From: Nostoc sp. ATCC 43529
GTDB lineage: Bacteria; Cyanobacteriota; Cyanobacteriia; Cyanobacteriales; Nostocaceae
Reading direction: 5' to 3'
NCBI GenBank assembly: GCA_003326205.1
Contig: LWTK01000046.1
Location: 248,001-312,000 of the forward strand
Length of the DNA stretch: 64,000 bases
The notes beneath the pieces are model-generated. The model was not told the DNA's origin. It was given only the letters and a program-made list of their open reading frames with translations, and ran no database searches. The first letter of the stretch is position 1, and every line of letters starts with the position of its first letter. The position numbers and the translations under genes were made by a program. Of this stretch, positions 1 through 10,008 are shown piece after piece.

Positions 1-181
1 GTACAGAGTATCTAAGATAGGCATGGCTGAAATTCTCCTAACCTGAATAGATTTTGAACTGTTCGTTTACTACTTTTCCTTGTTTTGCCAGGTTCGTGGA
101 AGATCTTGTTACAAGATGCAACAAAAGCAGTTATGAGTCAGTATTCATTAGTTATTATCCTTTAAAAAAATTTATAAATCT

Positions 182-1492
182 ATGGATTTGTATTTGGGTA
201 TCGACTTCGGGACATCTGGCGCACGTGGTGTGGTTATTGATGAGAGAGCTAGCATCCAGGCTGAGGTACGATATCCATTTGAAGATTCACCAGTGGCTGT
301 GATGCCGAATTATTGGCAGCAAGCCTTGTTTGCGCTGGTGGAACAGATACCTCAGGGATTGCGGCGAGAAATTAAAGCGATCGCAATTAATGGTACTTCT
401 TCCACTGTCTTGCTGGTGGATGCTGTTGGCAAACCAATAGATGCACCGCTATTCTACAACGACCCACGGGGATCGTCTGTGCTAAATGATTTGAGGAGCG
501 TAGCACCTCCCAATCATACCGTGTTAAGCGCCACCTCTAGCCTGAGCAAACTGATTTGGATGAAGCAGTTACCTTCTTTTAATCAAGCTAGATATTTCCT
601 ACATCAAGCAGATTGGCTGGGGTTTTTGCTGCATGGGTATTTAGGCATTAGCGACTACCATAACGCCCTAAAACTGGGTTATGACGTGGAACAGTTGAAA
701 TACCCAGAATGGATGGAAAAGTTGCAAATACCGATTCAACTACCCAGAGTTTTGCCACCTGGTACTCCCGTGGCAGAATTACGTTCTGAAATTGCAGATA
801 ACTTTGGTTTTCGGCGTGATTGTTTGGTATGTACTGGTACAACCGACAGCATTGCCGCTTTTCTTGCCAGTGGGGCAAAATTGCCTGGTGAAGCCGTGAC
901 TTCCTTGGGTTCGACGCTGGTACTAAAGCTTTTAAGTCGCACCCGTGTAGAGGATGCGCGGTACGGAATTTATAGCCATCGTTTGGGTAAATTGTGGTTG
1001 ACTGGAGGTGCTTCTAACACTGGGGGTGCAGTGCTACAGAAATTTTTCACCAACGCTGAGTTAGTAAGCCTTAGCCGTGAGATTGATGCATCAAAAGTCA
1101 GCGAACTAGATTATTATCCATTGTTGAAAGCAGGCGATCGCTTTCCCATAAACGATCCCAATTTACCTCCAAGATTGGAACCACGCCCAGAAAACCCAGT
1201 GGAATTTCTACATGGATTATTAGAAAGTATTGCTCGTATAGAAACAAAAGGGTATGAATTACTACAAAAAATGGGTGCAGACAAGTTGACTCGCGTTTAT
1301 ACTGCTGGCGGCGGCGCAGCAAATGACACTTGGACTGCTATCCGTGGGCAGTATTTAAAAGTGCCTGTCATCGCCTCAAAATATACAGAAGCTGCTTACG
1401 GCACAGCATTGTTAGCAATGGGAAAGGTGTCTAGGGACACGGGGATGAGGGAGTGTGACGAGTGTGGCGAATGTGAGGAGTGTGGAGGATGA
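182..1492 (+). CDS. FGGY-family carbohydrate kinase (ribulokinase/xylulokinase-like)
   Basis: Predicted cytosolic ATP-dependent sugar kinase. The N-terminus has the actin-fold phosphate loop DFGTSGARG (residues 8-16). A second FGGY-type segment, GTTDSIAAFLASGA, lies near residue 220, and the C-terminal glycine-rich adenosine motif TAGGGAAND is near residue 375. Family members of this size in cyanobacteria have been linked to phosphorylation of D-ribulose or xylulose; the substrate here is inferred only. The catalytic fold should be complete by GTALLAMGK near residue 413. The last ~24 residues are rich in Cys, Glu and Gly and are encoded by a GAGTGTGRCGAGTGTG-type low-complexity repeat, so this tail is probably acquired. 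No cotranscribed neighbour is evident. An overlapping ORF at 54-302 is not supported. Confidence 0.9.
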   Translation: MDLYLGIDFGTSGARGVVIDERASIQAEVRYPFEDSPVAVMPNYWQQALFALVEQIPQGLRREIKAIAINGTSSTVLLVDAVGKPIDAPLFYNDPRGSSVLNDLRSVAPPNHTVLSATSSLSKLIWMKQLPSFNQARYFLHQADWLGFLLHGYLGISDYHNALKLGYDVEQLKYPEWMEKLQIPIQLPRVLPPGTPVAELRSEIADNFGFRRDCLVCTGTTDSIAAFLASGAKLPGEAVTSLGSTLVLKLLSRTRVEDARYGIYSHRLGKLWLTGGASNTGGAVLQKFFTNAELVSLSREIDASKVSELDYYPLLKAGDRFPINDPNLPPRLEPRPENPVEFLHGLLESIARIETKGYELLQKMGADKLTRVYTAGGGAANDTWTAIRGQYLKVPVIASKYTEAAYGTALLAMGKVSRDTGMRECDECGECEECGG

Positions 1493-1493
1493 G
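1442..1493. repeat. GAGTGTG-type low-complexity repeat forming the end of the kinase gene
   Basis: A purine/GT-rich degenerate repeat (GAGTGTGACGAGTGTGG and variants) runs through the last codons of the FGGY kinase and supplies its stop codon. Similar GGAGTGTGGGAG strings occur between genes at about 40577-40600. Confidence 0.6.
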
Positions 1494-1937
1494 GAGACAA
1501 ATCAATTCAAAATTCAAAATTCAAAATTCAAAATTAAAGAACTTCTACCTTCTTTCTCCTGCTTCCAATGCCCCATGTCCTATACCCCGCGACAGATATC
1601 TTTTAAATCAGTATCTATCCGGGTGACAATCAACATATCTCGGCCGATACTGGGATTATTAGATACCGGACTATAGGATTCCAGGTTTCATGATCTGGGC
1701 AGCTATTCGGGGATGGGTACTTTGCGACAAGCGAATGTCATCTATCCCCTTTACTAATGATTAGTGTGAGTTCTAAGTAGAATATCGTCGCCAAAGTAGC
1801 AGTTGTATGGGCGAGTGTGATAAAGTTTGCTGTGGATATTAAGCTTGTGGTAGTTGTTGGCGATCATTATGATGGGGACTAATGCTGTTGAGCTGAGTTG
1901 CGCGATCGCATATTCTAAATCATCATCCACTCTCCAT
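1493..1937. other. Intergenic region with TTCAAAA heptamer repeat
   Basis: Between convergent genes. About five copies of a TTCAAAA heptamer lie at 1503-1536. The remainder shows no convincing ORF, RNA gene or terminator; ORFs at 1455-1676 and 1854-2036 look like chance frames. Confidence 0.6.
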
Positions 1938-3125
1938 TCACCTTTGCTGACACTCCTTCAGTTTCTCCCTCGCTTCTGGATGGGAAGTTGTGTAATCTTT
2001 CAGCCAGTCGCAACCCCGCGCCAGCAGTTCATCTAACCCGCCAACTCGCCACACCTCTACCCCAGATGACACAATGAAAATTTGCTTTCCATCTGGGCTA
2101 AAACTGGCGCTACCAGAAGTTTCAAATTTTGCTAACTGTCTGCCTGACAAGTCCCAAATATGGACACTTTTACCAATTTGATCAGTGGTTATGATGCTTC
2201 GTCCATCCGGGCTAAAACTAGCAATTGGTAAACCAGAAACTTGATTTTCAGGATTTTCAATTTTTGCTATCAACTTTCCTGAAAAATCCCGAATAAAAAT
2301 CTCTTTTTGTGTTGTGATGGCGATAAATTTTCCATCTGGACTAAAAATTGCATTGTTCAACCAATCTTTATGTTCAAATTGTGTTATCAAATTTCCTAAT
2401 AAATCCCAGATCTGTATACTGCTGTATGACGAAGTAAGTATACGCTGTCCATCTTGACTAAAACTTGCTGTTGAGAACCCAAAATTATTATTTTTTAATT
2501 CTGATAGCAACTTCCCTGATAAATCCCAGATACGGACATTGTTGTATGACCAAGTAAGGATACGCCGTCCATCTGGACTAAAGCTACTACCTCTAACATC
2601 CGAATGTCCTTTGAGTTGTGCTATCACCTTACCTGATAAATCTCGGACTTCAGCAGAGCCTTCTTTAGAGACAGCAACAAAGCGCTGCCCGTCTGAACTA
2701 AAACTGATATCATAGACCTCATCGTGATACTTTTGTATTTGATTTCGCTCGTGAATATTATCAAGAATTGTTTGTAAAGCAAGAATAGGAATTGTAGCAG
2801 GATATTTTTCTAATGGTTGTCCATCTTTAACTAATTTTTTTAACCTGTTTCCAGCTTCCATAGCTGTTAGTAAAGCTTTTATTTGTTGGTTCTCAAACTG
2901 GTTCAAAGCTACAAATCCTTGTTGGTCTAGCTTTGTATCATTTTGTGCTTCCTGAGCTTGTTGAATAATATTGTTTGCAAATACTCCTACAACTATTGCG
3001 CCAACCACAGACAACGCCAATCCCGTACCTGCAATGCGAATCAGCCACTTGGCTTTCTGTTGCGCTTTTATTAATGCCTGATTCAGGGATGGCAACTCGT
3101 TTTCGGTAGATGGAGGCTGATTCAT
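1938..3125 (-). CDS. Membrane-anchored WD40-repeat protein (TIR-less paralog of the 30.6-kb gene)
   Basis: Protein of 395 residues. A hydrophilic N-terminus is followed by one transmembrane helix (about residues 30-53), a helical stretch, and about six degenerate WD40 blades (motifs SFSPDGRR, VRIWDLSGK). The segment from the membrane helix to the first blade matches the protein at 30644-34318: GFVALNQFENQQIKALL here aligns with GVTALQQFDVQSIEALL there, and both contain PILALQTIL. The C-terminus also matches (GCDWLKDY versus GCNWLRHY). The N-terminal TIR and C-terminal TPR parts of that protein are missing. It probably displays a beta-propeller for protein-protein contacts; function unknown. 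The blades are far more diverged from one another than in the paralog. Confidence 0.85.
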   Translation of the reverse strand: MNQPPSTENELPSLNQALIKAQQKAKWLIRIAGTGLALSVVGAIVVGVFANNIIQQAQEAQNDTKLDQQGFVALNQFENQQIKALLTAMEAGNRLKKLVKDGQPLEKYPATIPILALQTILDNIHERNQIQKYHDEVYDISFSSDGQRFVAVSKEGSAEVRDLSGKVIAQLKGHSDVRGSSFSPDGRRILTWSYNNVRIWDLSGKLLSELKNNNFGFSTASFSQDGQRILTSSYSSIQIWDLLGNLITQFEHKDWLNNAIFSPDGKFIAITTQKEIFIRDFSGKLIAKIENPENQVSGLPIASFSPDGRSIITTDQIGKSVHIWDLSGRQLAKFETSGSASFSPDGKQIFIVSSGVEVWRVGGLDELLARGCDWLKDYTTSHPEAREKLKECQQR

Positions 3126-3563
3126 GGGTTATTTTCCTCAGAATTCAAATAATTTTGAGCTATATGCAAAAAAATAGTTATTGCATGAGTATTAGTTTCA
3201 CATTATCCCACGAGCTTATTTCAAAAATTAAATATACTTTAAAAATCATGAATCGATGAACGTAAATTGGGTCGTTGAACAGTAGGATTTACGAGTTGGA
3301 TTGCCAATAGCATTCTACCTAGCATCCTAAGGTCGTTTTCTGAAAGCTTTCTAGAAATTCAACTAATCTGGCATAAACTCACAACTCATACAAATTCAAA
3401 ATTCAAAATTCAAAATTAAGAATTCAGATAGGATAAGGTTTTGGAGATGTGTATCTGTCGCATTGTTTTTTTCAAATTGGTATCACTTACAAATTCAACA
3501 CTTGCGCCATCGCCAACTTGATGTTGACGTTTTCCATCTAGCTAATGAGATTATTCAACAATT
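3126..3563. other. Intergenic region, no gene seen
   Basis: Holds a TTCAAAA heptamer run at about 3392-3422. It should contain the promoter of the WD40 gene at its left side, but no element can be named with confidence. Confidence 0.5.
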
Positions 3564-4529
3564 TTATTCATCTGCTAAACTCTGCAACGCCAACAAACCA
3601 GCACCATAAGCAGGCTCAAACCTGGGATAAATCACTTGAATAAAAGGAAACTTGTTAATTATCGATGCTGAAAACCTTTCATGTATTTTGGATCTACTTA
3701 GCCATACACTTCCGGTTGTGACTACTTCATAAATTGAATCTGGAATAAAAATTGCATCAATTACTGTAGATGTAGCTTTTACCAATTCTTGAACAGCATC
3801 ATCAATTATATTATTCGCTACTTCATCGCCTGATGCTGCTGCTAAATCGACAATTGGCGCTAAAGCAGCTATCTGTTTAACTCCCCATTGCCGCCTATAT
3901 ATTACTTCTATTAAATCTTCTATACTTTCCAAATTAAGATGCTGTTTAAAAGCCTCTACTAAATTCGTTGGCATCTCGCGTCCATCATAGGATTTTAATG
4001 CAGCATTCATCCCAGCAACAGCAATTTTATAAGCACTACCTTGATCTCCTAAAATATAGCCCCAGCCGCCGACTCGTTTGGTATTTCCCTGCTGATTTCG
4101 CCCAAAAACTATAGAACCAGTACCTACTGCAACCACAATTCCCACATCATGACCAATTCCGCCAACTAAAGCAATGAAAGCGTCGTTACAAATTACAATT
4201 TTCGCTGGCTTTAATGACCAAGTAATAGGTAAAATTTTGCTATTTCGCAACTCTGATACTAAATTTTTTACGACTTCGATATCTGATGCGCGACCCACCC
4301 CTGCCAAACCGAGACATATTGCTTCAATAGTAATAGTATTTATAATTAGTCTTGCTTCATTAGCCGCAGTAGAAATTGCTGATTCAATTGATTTGAAAGT
4401 GGCTTCAATACCTATACTTTGATAGTTAGATCCCCCAGCTTCCCCGCGTCCTATAACTTGACCAAAATCATCCATCAACACACACACTGTCTTACTACCG
4501 CCGCCATCTATTCCCAAAACATAAGGCAT
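3564..4529 (-). CDS. N-acetylglucosamine kinase-like protein (BadF/BadG/BcrA/BcrD ATPase family)
   Basis: Predicted cytosolic sugar kinase of 321 residues. The ASKHA phosphate-1 loop GIDGGGSKT is at residues 6-14, the catalytic-region motif CNDAFIAL is near 120, and VAVGTGSIVFG plus GGWGYILGDQGSA follow, as in GlcNAc/glucosamine kinases. It starts 14 bp after the stop of the co-oriented AmpG-like transporter, so the two probably form one transcript. The pair could import and phosphorylate amino sugars released from peptidoglycan or chitin. Kinase family is clear; substrate is inferred. Confidence 0.88.
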   Translation of the reverse strand: MPYVLGIDGGGSKTVCVLMDDFGQVIGRGEAGGSNYQSIGIEATFKSIESAISTAANEARLIINTITIEAICLGLAGVGRASDIEVVKNLVSELRNSKILPITWSLKPAKIVICNDAFIALVGGIGHDVGIVVAVGTGSIVFGRNQQGNTKRVGGWGYILGDQGSAYKIAVAGMNAALKSYDGREMPTNLVEAFKQHLNLESIEDLIEVIYRRQWGVKQIAALAPIVDLAAASGDEVANNIIDDAVQELVKATSTVIDAIFIPDSIYEVVTTGSVWLSRSKIHERFSASIINKFPFIQVIYPRFEPAYGAGLLALQSLADE

Positions 4530-4543
4530 AATATCTGAAGTAG

Positions 4544-5809
4544 TTAATTATTCGCAAGTTTTGATTCTTCTTTTAAAGGTATAAAAAATAGAGCAATCAT
4601 CCCAGGAATTGTGAGCAAGCAGACCAAAATAAAAAAGAGTGGATAGCCAAGTAATTTTTGCAGATAACCGCTAATTAATCCGGGAAGCATCATTCCTAAA
4701 GCCATAATGCCCGTTGAGATAGCAAAATGGGAAGTTTTGTATTGCCCTTGGCAAATGTACATTAAGTAAACACTAAAAGCTGTAAACCCAAAGCCATATC
4801 CGAATTGCTCTAAGGAAACCAAAGGATATACTAATGCTAATGAAGGTTTTGTGTAAGCCATATAAACATAAAATATATCAGGTAAGTTTAATGCTAAAGC
4901 CATAGGCAAAAGACATTTTTTTAATCCATATTTGGAAATGAGCAAGCCTCCTAAGATGCCTCCAAAAATCAGGGATATTACACCAAATGTTCCGTAGGCT
5001 AATCCGACATCTGATGTTGATAAACCCAAGCCTCCTACTTCTGGTTTGTCCAATAAAAATAAAGAGGCCATCTTGACAAGCATGGCTTCCCCAAGCCTGT
5101 AGAGTAAAATAAAGGCTATAATATTGATAATTTTATATTGATTAAAATAAGAACTAATAATTGTCCAAAAATCTATTTTTTTTGTAGCTTCTAACTGTCG
5201 TTGACTATCCGATTCAGGTGCAGGTAAAACTAGGCGATGAAAAACAAATAAAATTGCTAAAATGAAAGCTGAGAAGCCAATAGCTAAAGTCCAACCCAAA
5301 GGAATGTTGTTAAGAGATACCTCAAGTTGACCTGCTATAACTACTAATATTCCAGATCCAAAAATAACAGCAAGTCTATAAAACAGCGAGCGAATGCCGA
5401 CGAAAAAGGCTTGTTGTTCGGGAGATAAAGCTAGCAAATAAAAGCCATCTGTGGCAATATCATAAGTTGCAGAAATAAAGGCTCCTATTGTTAATGCTGT
5501 GAGGGAGATGAAGAAGAAATTAGGTAGTTGTAAAGAAAAGGCTATTAAACCTAAACAAGCAAACATGGCTAATTGGGTGTAAATTATCCATTTGCGTTTG
5601 GTAAAGTAAATATCGACAATTGGACCCCAAAACATTTTGATGACCCAAGGGAAATAGAGAAAGCTTGTCCATAGGGCAATTTGAGCGTTATCTATTCCGA
5701 GTTTTTTGTAAAAGATTACGGAAACTGTGTTGATGATGACGTAAGGGATGCCAGAGGTGAAATATAGGGTGGGGATGAATGTCCAGGGGGAGGTTGGTTG
5801 GTGTTTCAT
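4544..5809 (-). CDS. MFS transporter, AmpG/PAT-like
   Basis: A 421-residue polytopic inner-membrane protein with about 12 hydrophobic helices. The loop GPIVDIYFTKRKW near residue 70 is the conserved MFS motif A position, and the segment ATYDIATDGFYL near 115 resembles AmpG-type muropeptide/acetyl-CoA transporters of the PAT group. It is the first gene of a likely two-gene operon with the GlcNAc-kinase-like gene, 14 bp apart. Together they suggest uptake and phosphorylation of cell-wall sugars. Specificity cannot be read from the sequence. An array-type repeat (AACCGCAGAGGCGCAGAG) sits immediately upstream at about 5818-5845. Confidence 0.85.
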   Translation of the reverse strand: MKHQPTSPWTFIPTLYFTSGIPYVIINTVSVIFYKKLGIDNAQIALWTSFLYFPWVIKMFWGPIVDIYFTKRKWIIYTQLAMFACLGLIAFSLQLPNFFFISLTALTIGAFISATYDIATDGFYLLALSPEQQAFFVGIRSLFYRLAVIFGSGILVVIAGQLEVSLNNIPLGWTLAIGFSAFILAILFVFHRLVLPAPESDSQRQLEATKKIDFWTIISSYFNQYKIINIIAFILLYRLGEAMLVKMASLFLLDKPEVGGLGLSTSDVGLAYGTFGVISLIFGGILGGLLISKYGLKKCLLPMALALNLPDIFYVYMAYTKPSLALVYPLVSLEQFGYGFGFTAFSVYLMYICQGQYKTSHFAISTGIMALGMMLPGLISGYLQKLLGYPLFFILVCLLTIPGMIALFFIPLKEESKLANN

Positions 5810-5849
5810 GGATTACGAACCGCAGAGGCGCAGAGGGCGCAGAGAGGGA

Positions 5850-6215
5850 TTAAGAGAGGATGATGCGTTTGATGCCGTCTTTGAGAAGGGGGACGTTAAA
5901 GTTGATGAGGAGAGCTAGGGGGTGATTAGTCATTTTAAGATATGAGAGGACTTGAGCTTCGTGGATTGGGGCTAAATTTTGGACAGCTTTTAGTTCCAAA
6001 ATTAGACAATTGGCAACTAGAAAATCTAATCTACCCTTGCCTACTTCATGTCCTTTGTAATTCACTGTTACCGACTTTTCAAACTCATGGCGTATCCCAC
6101 GCCTTAAAAATTCTATAATTAGCGCTTCCTTATACACCTCCTCCAAAAACCCTGGCCCCAACACCTGATGCACCTCAATTGCCGCCCCAATCACTTTTCC
6201 TGTAAGCTGATTCAT
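5850..6215 (-). CDS. GxxExxY family protein (PD-(D/E)XK-like fold)
   Basis: A 121-residue small protein. The family signature is GPGFLEEVY (residues 20-28), followed by [15 protein letters not shown] with the D...E-x-K pattern typical of nuclease-like folds. Biochemical role is unknown for the family. The frame stays open upstream to 6350, but that extension (including [15 protein letters not shown]) is translated from a dispersed GCAGAGGCGCAGAGAACGC repeat. The start at 6215, MNQLTGKV, matches the usual start of the family. It is divergent from valS. Confidence 0.85.
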   Translation of the reverse strand: MNQLTGKVIGAAIEVHQVLGPGFLEEVYKEALIIEFLRRGIRHEFEKSVTVNYKGHEVGKGRLDFLVANCLILELKAVQNLAPIHEAQVLSYLKMTNHPLALLINFNVPLLKDGIKRIILS

Positions 6216-6330
6216 CTTCTCCCCCAACTCTCTTTTCTCTGCGTTCTCTGCGCCTCTGCGGTTCGTTTCCATCAATCCCTCTCCAACCCTGTGGCAAAAT
6301 TTATTAGAGTCCTTCCTTAGTTTTCCCCGC

Positions 6331-9300
6331 ATGACCGCAACCATCCTCAATCTCCCCAGTCTCTACGAACCCTTTTCCACTGAAGCCAAGTGGCAAAAAT
6401 TCTGGGAAGACAACCAAGTTTACAAAGCTGACCCCAACCATAAAGGTGAACCCTACTGCATCGTCATTCCCCCGCCTAACGTCACCGGCAGTTTGCACAT
6501 GGGTCACGCTTTTGAAAGTGCCTTGATTGATACCCTCGTGCGCTACCACCGAATGCAGGGACGTAATACCCTGTGGCTACCCGGAACTGACCACGCCAGC
6601 ATTGCCGTACATACTATGCTGGAAAAGCAACTCAAGACTGAGGGTAAGACTCGCTATGAGTTGGGACGCGACCAATTTTTAGAACGCGCTTGGCAATGGA
6701 AGGCGGAGTCTGAAGGAACGATTGTTAATCAATTGCGACGCTTGGGTGTTTCGGCAGACTGGTCGCGGGAAAGGTTTACCCTGGATGAAGGTTTATCCAA
6801 AGCTGTTGTTGAGGCATTTACTCGCCTTTACGAGGAAGGCTTAATTTATCGTGGTGAATATTTAGTTAACTGGTGTCCGGCTTCCCAGTCAGCTGTGTCT
6901 GATGTGGAGGTGGAAAATCAAGAGGTTAATGGTAATCTCTGGCATTTCCGCTATCCGCTGACGGATGGTTCTGGTTTTGTAGAAGTGGCGACGACTCGAC
7001 CAGAAACAATGCTGGGCGATACAGCAGTGGCAGTTAATCCCAATGACGATCGCTATAAACATCTCATCGGCAAAACTCTCACTCTGCCCATTGTACAACG
7101 AGAAATTCCCATCATTGGCGATGAATTCGTTGACCCCACTTTCGGCACAGGGTGTGTGAAGGTGACTCCCGCCCATGACCTGAACGATTTTGACATGGGT
7201 AAGCGTCACAATTTGCCGTTAATCAACATTATGAATAAAGACGGCACCCTCAACGCCAATGCCGGGGAGTTTCAAGGACAAGACCGGTTTGTTGCTAGAA
7301 AAAATGTCGTTTCTCGCCTAGAAGCTGATGGCGTTTTGGTGAAGATTGAAGATTACAAGCATACCGTTCCCTACAGCGATCGCGGTAAAGTACCCATTGA
7401 ACCTCTACTTTCAACTCAGTGGTTTGTCAAAATTCGCCCCCTCGCTGACAAAACTCTAGAATTCCTCGACCAGCAAAACTCGCCGGAGTTTGTCCCCCAA
7501 CGCTGGACTAAGGTTTATCGCGATTGGCTAGTAAAACTCAAAGATTGGTGTATCTCTCGTCAATTGTGGTGGGGACACCAAATTCCTGCTTGGTATGCTG
7601 TCAGTGAAACCGATGGGCAAATTACCGATAACACACCGTTTGTGGTGGCAAAATCGGAAGCGGAAGCTTGGGAGAAAGCTAAGGCGCAATTTGGCGAAAA
7701 TGTCAAGTTAGAACAAGACCCAGATGTGTTAGATACTTGGTTTTCTTCTGGACTTTGGCCGTTTTCGACTTTGGGCTGGCCTGAACAAACTCAGGATTTA
7801 ACGACTTACTACCCTACAACTACTTTGGTGACGGGCTTTGACATCATCTTTTTCTGGGTAGCCAGGATGACAATGATGGGCGGGCATTTTACTGGGAAAA
7901 TGCCTTTCCAAACCGTTTACATCCACGGTCTGGTGCTGGATGAAAAAGGCCAGAAGATGTCAAAGACCAAAGGTAATGGTATTGACCCGCTGTTATTAAT
8001 TGACAAATATGGTACTGATGCGCTGCGTTACACCCTAGTTAAGGAAGTGGCAGGGGCAGGACAAGATATCCGCTTAGAATACGATCGCAAAAAGGATGAA
8101 TCACCATCTGTAGAAGCATCCCGCAACTTTGCTAACAAGTTGTGGAATGCAGCTCGGTTTGTGATGATGAATTTGGATGGACAAACCCCCGCACAACTGA
8201 GTCAACCACTCCTAACTCCTAACTCCTCACTCCTAACTCCTCACTCCGCACGGGCTAAACGCCCCGCTACCGCTAACAGCACAGAATTGAGCGATCGCTG
8301 GATTCTTTCCCGTTATCATCAAACCATCAAACAAACCAGCAATTACATTGATAATTACGGTTTAGGAGAAGCAGCCAAGGGATTGTACGAGTTCATTTGG
8401 GGTGATTTCTGCGACCAGTATATTGAATTAGTGAAATCTCGCCTCCAGCCAGATGCAGACCCAGTATCGCGAAGAGTAGCACAACAAACCCTCGCCTACG
8501 TGCTGGAAGGGATTTTAAAACTACTTCATCCCTTTATGCCTCATATTACCGAGGAAATTTGGCAATCTCTCACCCAACAACCAGGAGATTCGCCCCAAAC
8601 TCTGGCTTTACAAACCTATCCAAAGGTAGATGCTAATCTAATAGATTTAGCATTAGAAGAACAGTTTGAATTGCTAATTGATACTATCCGCACAATTCGG
8701 AATTTGCGTGCCGAAGCTGATGTAAAACCAGGGGTGAAGGTGACAGCTAATTTACAAACTGAAAGTGAAAAAGAAAGACAAATCCTCACGGCTGGACAGG
8801 TTTACATTAAAGATTTGGCGAAGGTTGAGACTTTAACTATTACTGACAAGCAAAAAAACCAAACTGTTGCTGCTAAAAAACCTCAAAATGGGTTGAAAAT
8901 AATTGGCTTAACTATTTTGGCGATTGTCTTTGCTAGGTTAGGTTTAGCTGTGGGGAATGCGATTTATAAAACTGCCATTATTGGAAGTTTCTTTGAAATG
9001 GTTGGTTTTCTTTACGCAGCTTGGTTTGTCACCCAAAATTTACTGACTGGTGAAGCTAGACAAAAGCTATGGAGACAGTTTTTCCAAGGGACAGAATCAC
9101 AACAGGCACAAGAAGTAGAAAATGCGATCGCTGGTGTGATAGGTACAATACAAGTAGTAATTCCCCTCAGTGGTGTGGTGGATATCGAAGTTGTGCGTGC
9201 CAAACTAGAGAAAAGCCTCACCAAAGCCGAAGCGGAAATTCAATCTTTGAGTGCCAGATTAAACAATTCCAATTTTGTCGATAAAGCTAGACCCGACGTA

Positions 9301-9384
9301 GTTCAAGGAGCGAGAGATGCCTTAGCAGAAGCCGAAAAACAAGCAGAAATTCTGCGCGATCGCCTACGTGGTTTAGGATTGTAA
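6331..9384 (+). CDS. valS: Valyl-tRNA synthetase with CAAD membrane domain
   Basis: Charges tRNA-Val in a class I synthetase reaction. The HIGH-type motif HMGH is at residues 56-59 and KMSKT at 542-546; the editing domain lies between, and anticodon-binding and C-terminal coiled-coil domains follow. Two additions stand out. First, residues about 626-650 (8206-8280) are encoded by CTCCTAA-type repeats plus a GGGCTAAACGCCCC palindrome and are not part of the family fold. Second, residues about 845-920 form a CAAD domain with two hydrophobic helices (about 855-876 and 882-904) between the anticodon domain and the coiled coil. CAAD domains are known to attach some cyanobacterial synthetases to thylakoid membranes. 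At 1017 residues it is longer than ordinary bacterial ValRS (about 880-950). Confidence 0.98.
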   Translation: MTATILNLPSLYEPFSTEAKWQKFWEDNQVYKADPNHKGEPYCIVIPPPNVTGSLHMGHAFESALIDTLVRYHRMQGRNTLWLPGTDHASIAVHTMLEKQLKTEGKTRYELGRDQFLERAWQWKAESEGTIVNQLRRLGVSADWSRERFTLDEGLSKAVVEAFTRLYEEGLIYRGEYLVNWCPASQSAVSDVEVENQEVNGNLWHFRYPLTDGSGFVEVATTRPETMLGDTAVAVNPNDDRYKHLIGKTLTLPIVQREIPIIGDEFVDPTFGTGCVKVTPAHDLNDFDMGKRHNLPLINIMNKDGTLNANAGEFQGQDRFVARKNVVSRLEADGVLVKIEDYKHTVPYSDRGKVPIEPLLSTQWFVKIRPLADKTLEFLDQQNSPEFVPQRWTKVYRDWLVKLKDWCISRQLWWGHQIPAWYAVSETDGQITDNTPFVVAKSEAEAWEKAKAQFGENVKLEQDPDVLDTWFSSGLWPFSTLGWPEQTQDLTTYYPTTTLVTGFDIIFFWVARMTMMGGHFTGKMPFQTVYIHGLVLDEKGQKMSKTKGNGIDPLLLIDKYGTDALRYTLVKEVAGAGQDIRLEYDRKKDESPSVEASRNFANKLWNAARFVMMNLDGQTPAQLSQPLLTPNSSLLTPHSARAKRPATANSTELSDRWILSRYHQTIKQTSNYIDNYGLGEAAKGLYEFIWGDFCDQYIELVKSRLQPDADPVSRRVAQQTLAYVLEGILKLLHPFMPHITEEIWQSLTQQPGDSPQTLALQTYPKVDANLIDLALEEQFELLIDTIRTIRNLRAEADVKPGVKVTANLQTESEKERQILTAGQVYIKDLAKVETLTITDKQKNQTVAAKKPQNGLKIIGLTILAIVFARLGLAVGNAIYKTAIIGSFFEMVGFLYAAWFVTQNLLTGEARQKLWRQFFQGTESQQAQEVENAIAGVIGTIQVVIPLSGVVDIEVVRAKLEKSLTKAEAEIQSLSARLNNSNFVDKARPDVVQGARDALAEAEKQAEILRDRLRGLGL
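8206..8280. repeat. Short-repeat insertion inside valS
   Basis: Tandem CTCCTAACTCCTAACTCC-type repeats joined to a GGGCTAAACGCCCC palindrome, in frame within valS. The same CTCCTAA repeat occurs between genes at about 16882-16915 and 54178-54203. Confidence 0.85.
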
Positions 9385-9573
9385 TACTGTAATAGGTAAT
9401 GGGAAAATAATTAATTGCTAATTACCCATTACCTACCTACAAATAAGCCCTTCTACATTTTTTGAATTCCTGACTATGGCGTAGTTTCATTCTTTTAACT
9501 AATGTTTGCACTTGTTTTTTAATTAAAATAATTTTTTAAATTTGAAATTTCTAATTAAAGCGGAGTAACTCTC

Positions 9574-10008
9574 ATGCTATATCTAGCCCAGGTGCGTAAA
9601 AATGATTTTTTAGAGCAGTATCAATTACGCTTATTAGCGCGTCAGGAAATTGATAACTTGTGGGCGATAATTCCAGAAGAGGCTTTCATTCTGCTAGGAA
9701 AGGGAAATCCTATGAGTGAAAACTTACTTGTTTTAGTCGAACTTTCCCCCACAGGCGATATTCAAAAAGTAGAAGATGCTACCGATTGGGTACTTCATTT
9801 AGTACAAACCTACCTTACCACCGGCATTACACCAGAATTTTTACAGCACGAAGCTGAACGAGCAGAAAATTGGCGACAATCCTTAACGTTGCAAAACCAA
9901 GATTTAGCGCGTCGTTCTCTGGAATTGGAAGCCAGACGCGAACAAATTCAAGCTTTAGAAGAAAGCCTCAAACGTGAAAAGAATGGCTATCACAAAGATG
10001 AGGAATGA
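9574..10008 (+). CDS. Conserved cyanobacterial protein of unknown function, C-terminal coiled coil
   Basis: A 144-residue soluble protein that I do not recognise as a named family. Residues 1-95 look like a compact alpha/beta domain (LLVLVELSPTGDIQKVEDATDW). Residues about 95-140 are charged and helical with heptad spacing (ARRSLELEARREQIQALEES), suggesting a coiled coil. A GGAG ribosome-binding site 8 nt upstream of the ATG supports this start. It stands alone downstream of valS, 189 bp away. Confidence 0.8.
   Translation: MLYLAQVRKNDFLEQYQLRLLARQEIDNLWAIIPEEAFILLGKGNPMSENLLVLVELSPTGDIQKVEDATDWVLHLVQTYLTTGITPEFLQHEAERAENWRQSLTLQNQDLARRSLELEARREQIQALEESLKREKNGYHKDEE

Noticed and set aside
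54-302. ORF overlapping the start of the FGGY kinase
   Set aside because: No ribosome-binding site or recognisable protein pattern; the kinase frame is clearly the coding one.
1755-1864. Possible 37-residue minus-strand ORF between the kinase and WD40 genes
   Set aside because: Too short, no ribosome-binding site, no recognisable pattern.
6216-6350. Upstream extension of the GxxExxY gene
   Set aside because: It is translated from a dispersed GCAGAGGCGCAGAG repeat and overlaps the valS start; the internal Met at 6215 fits the family.
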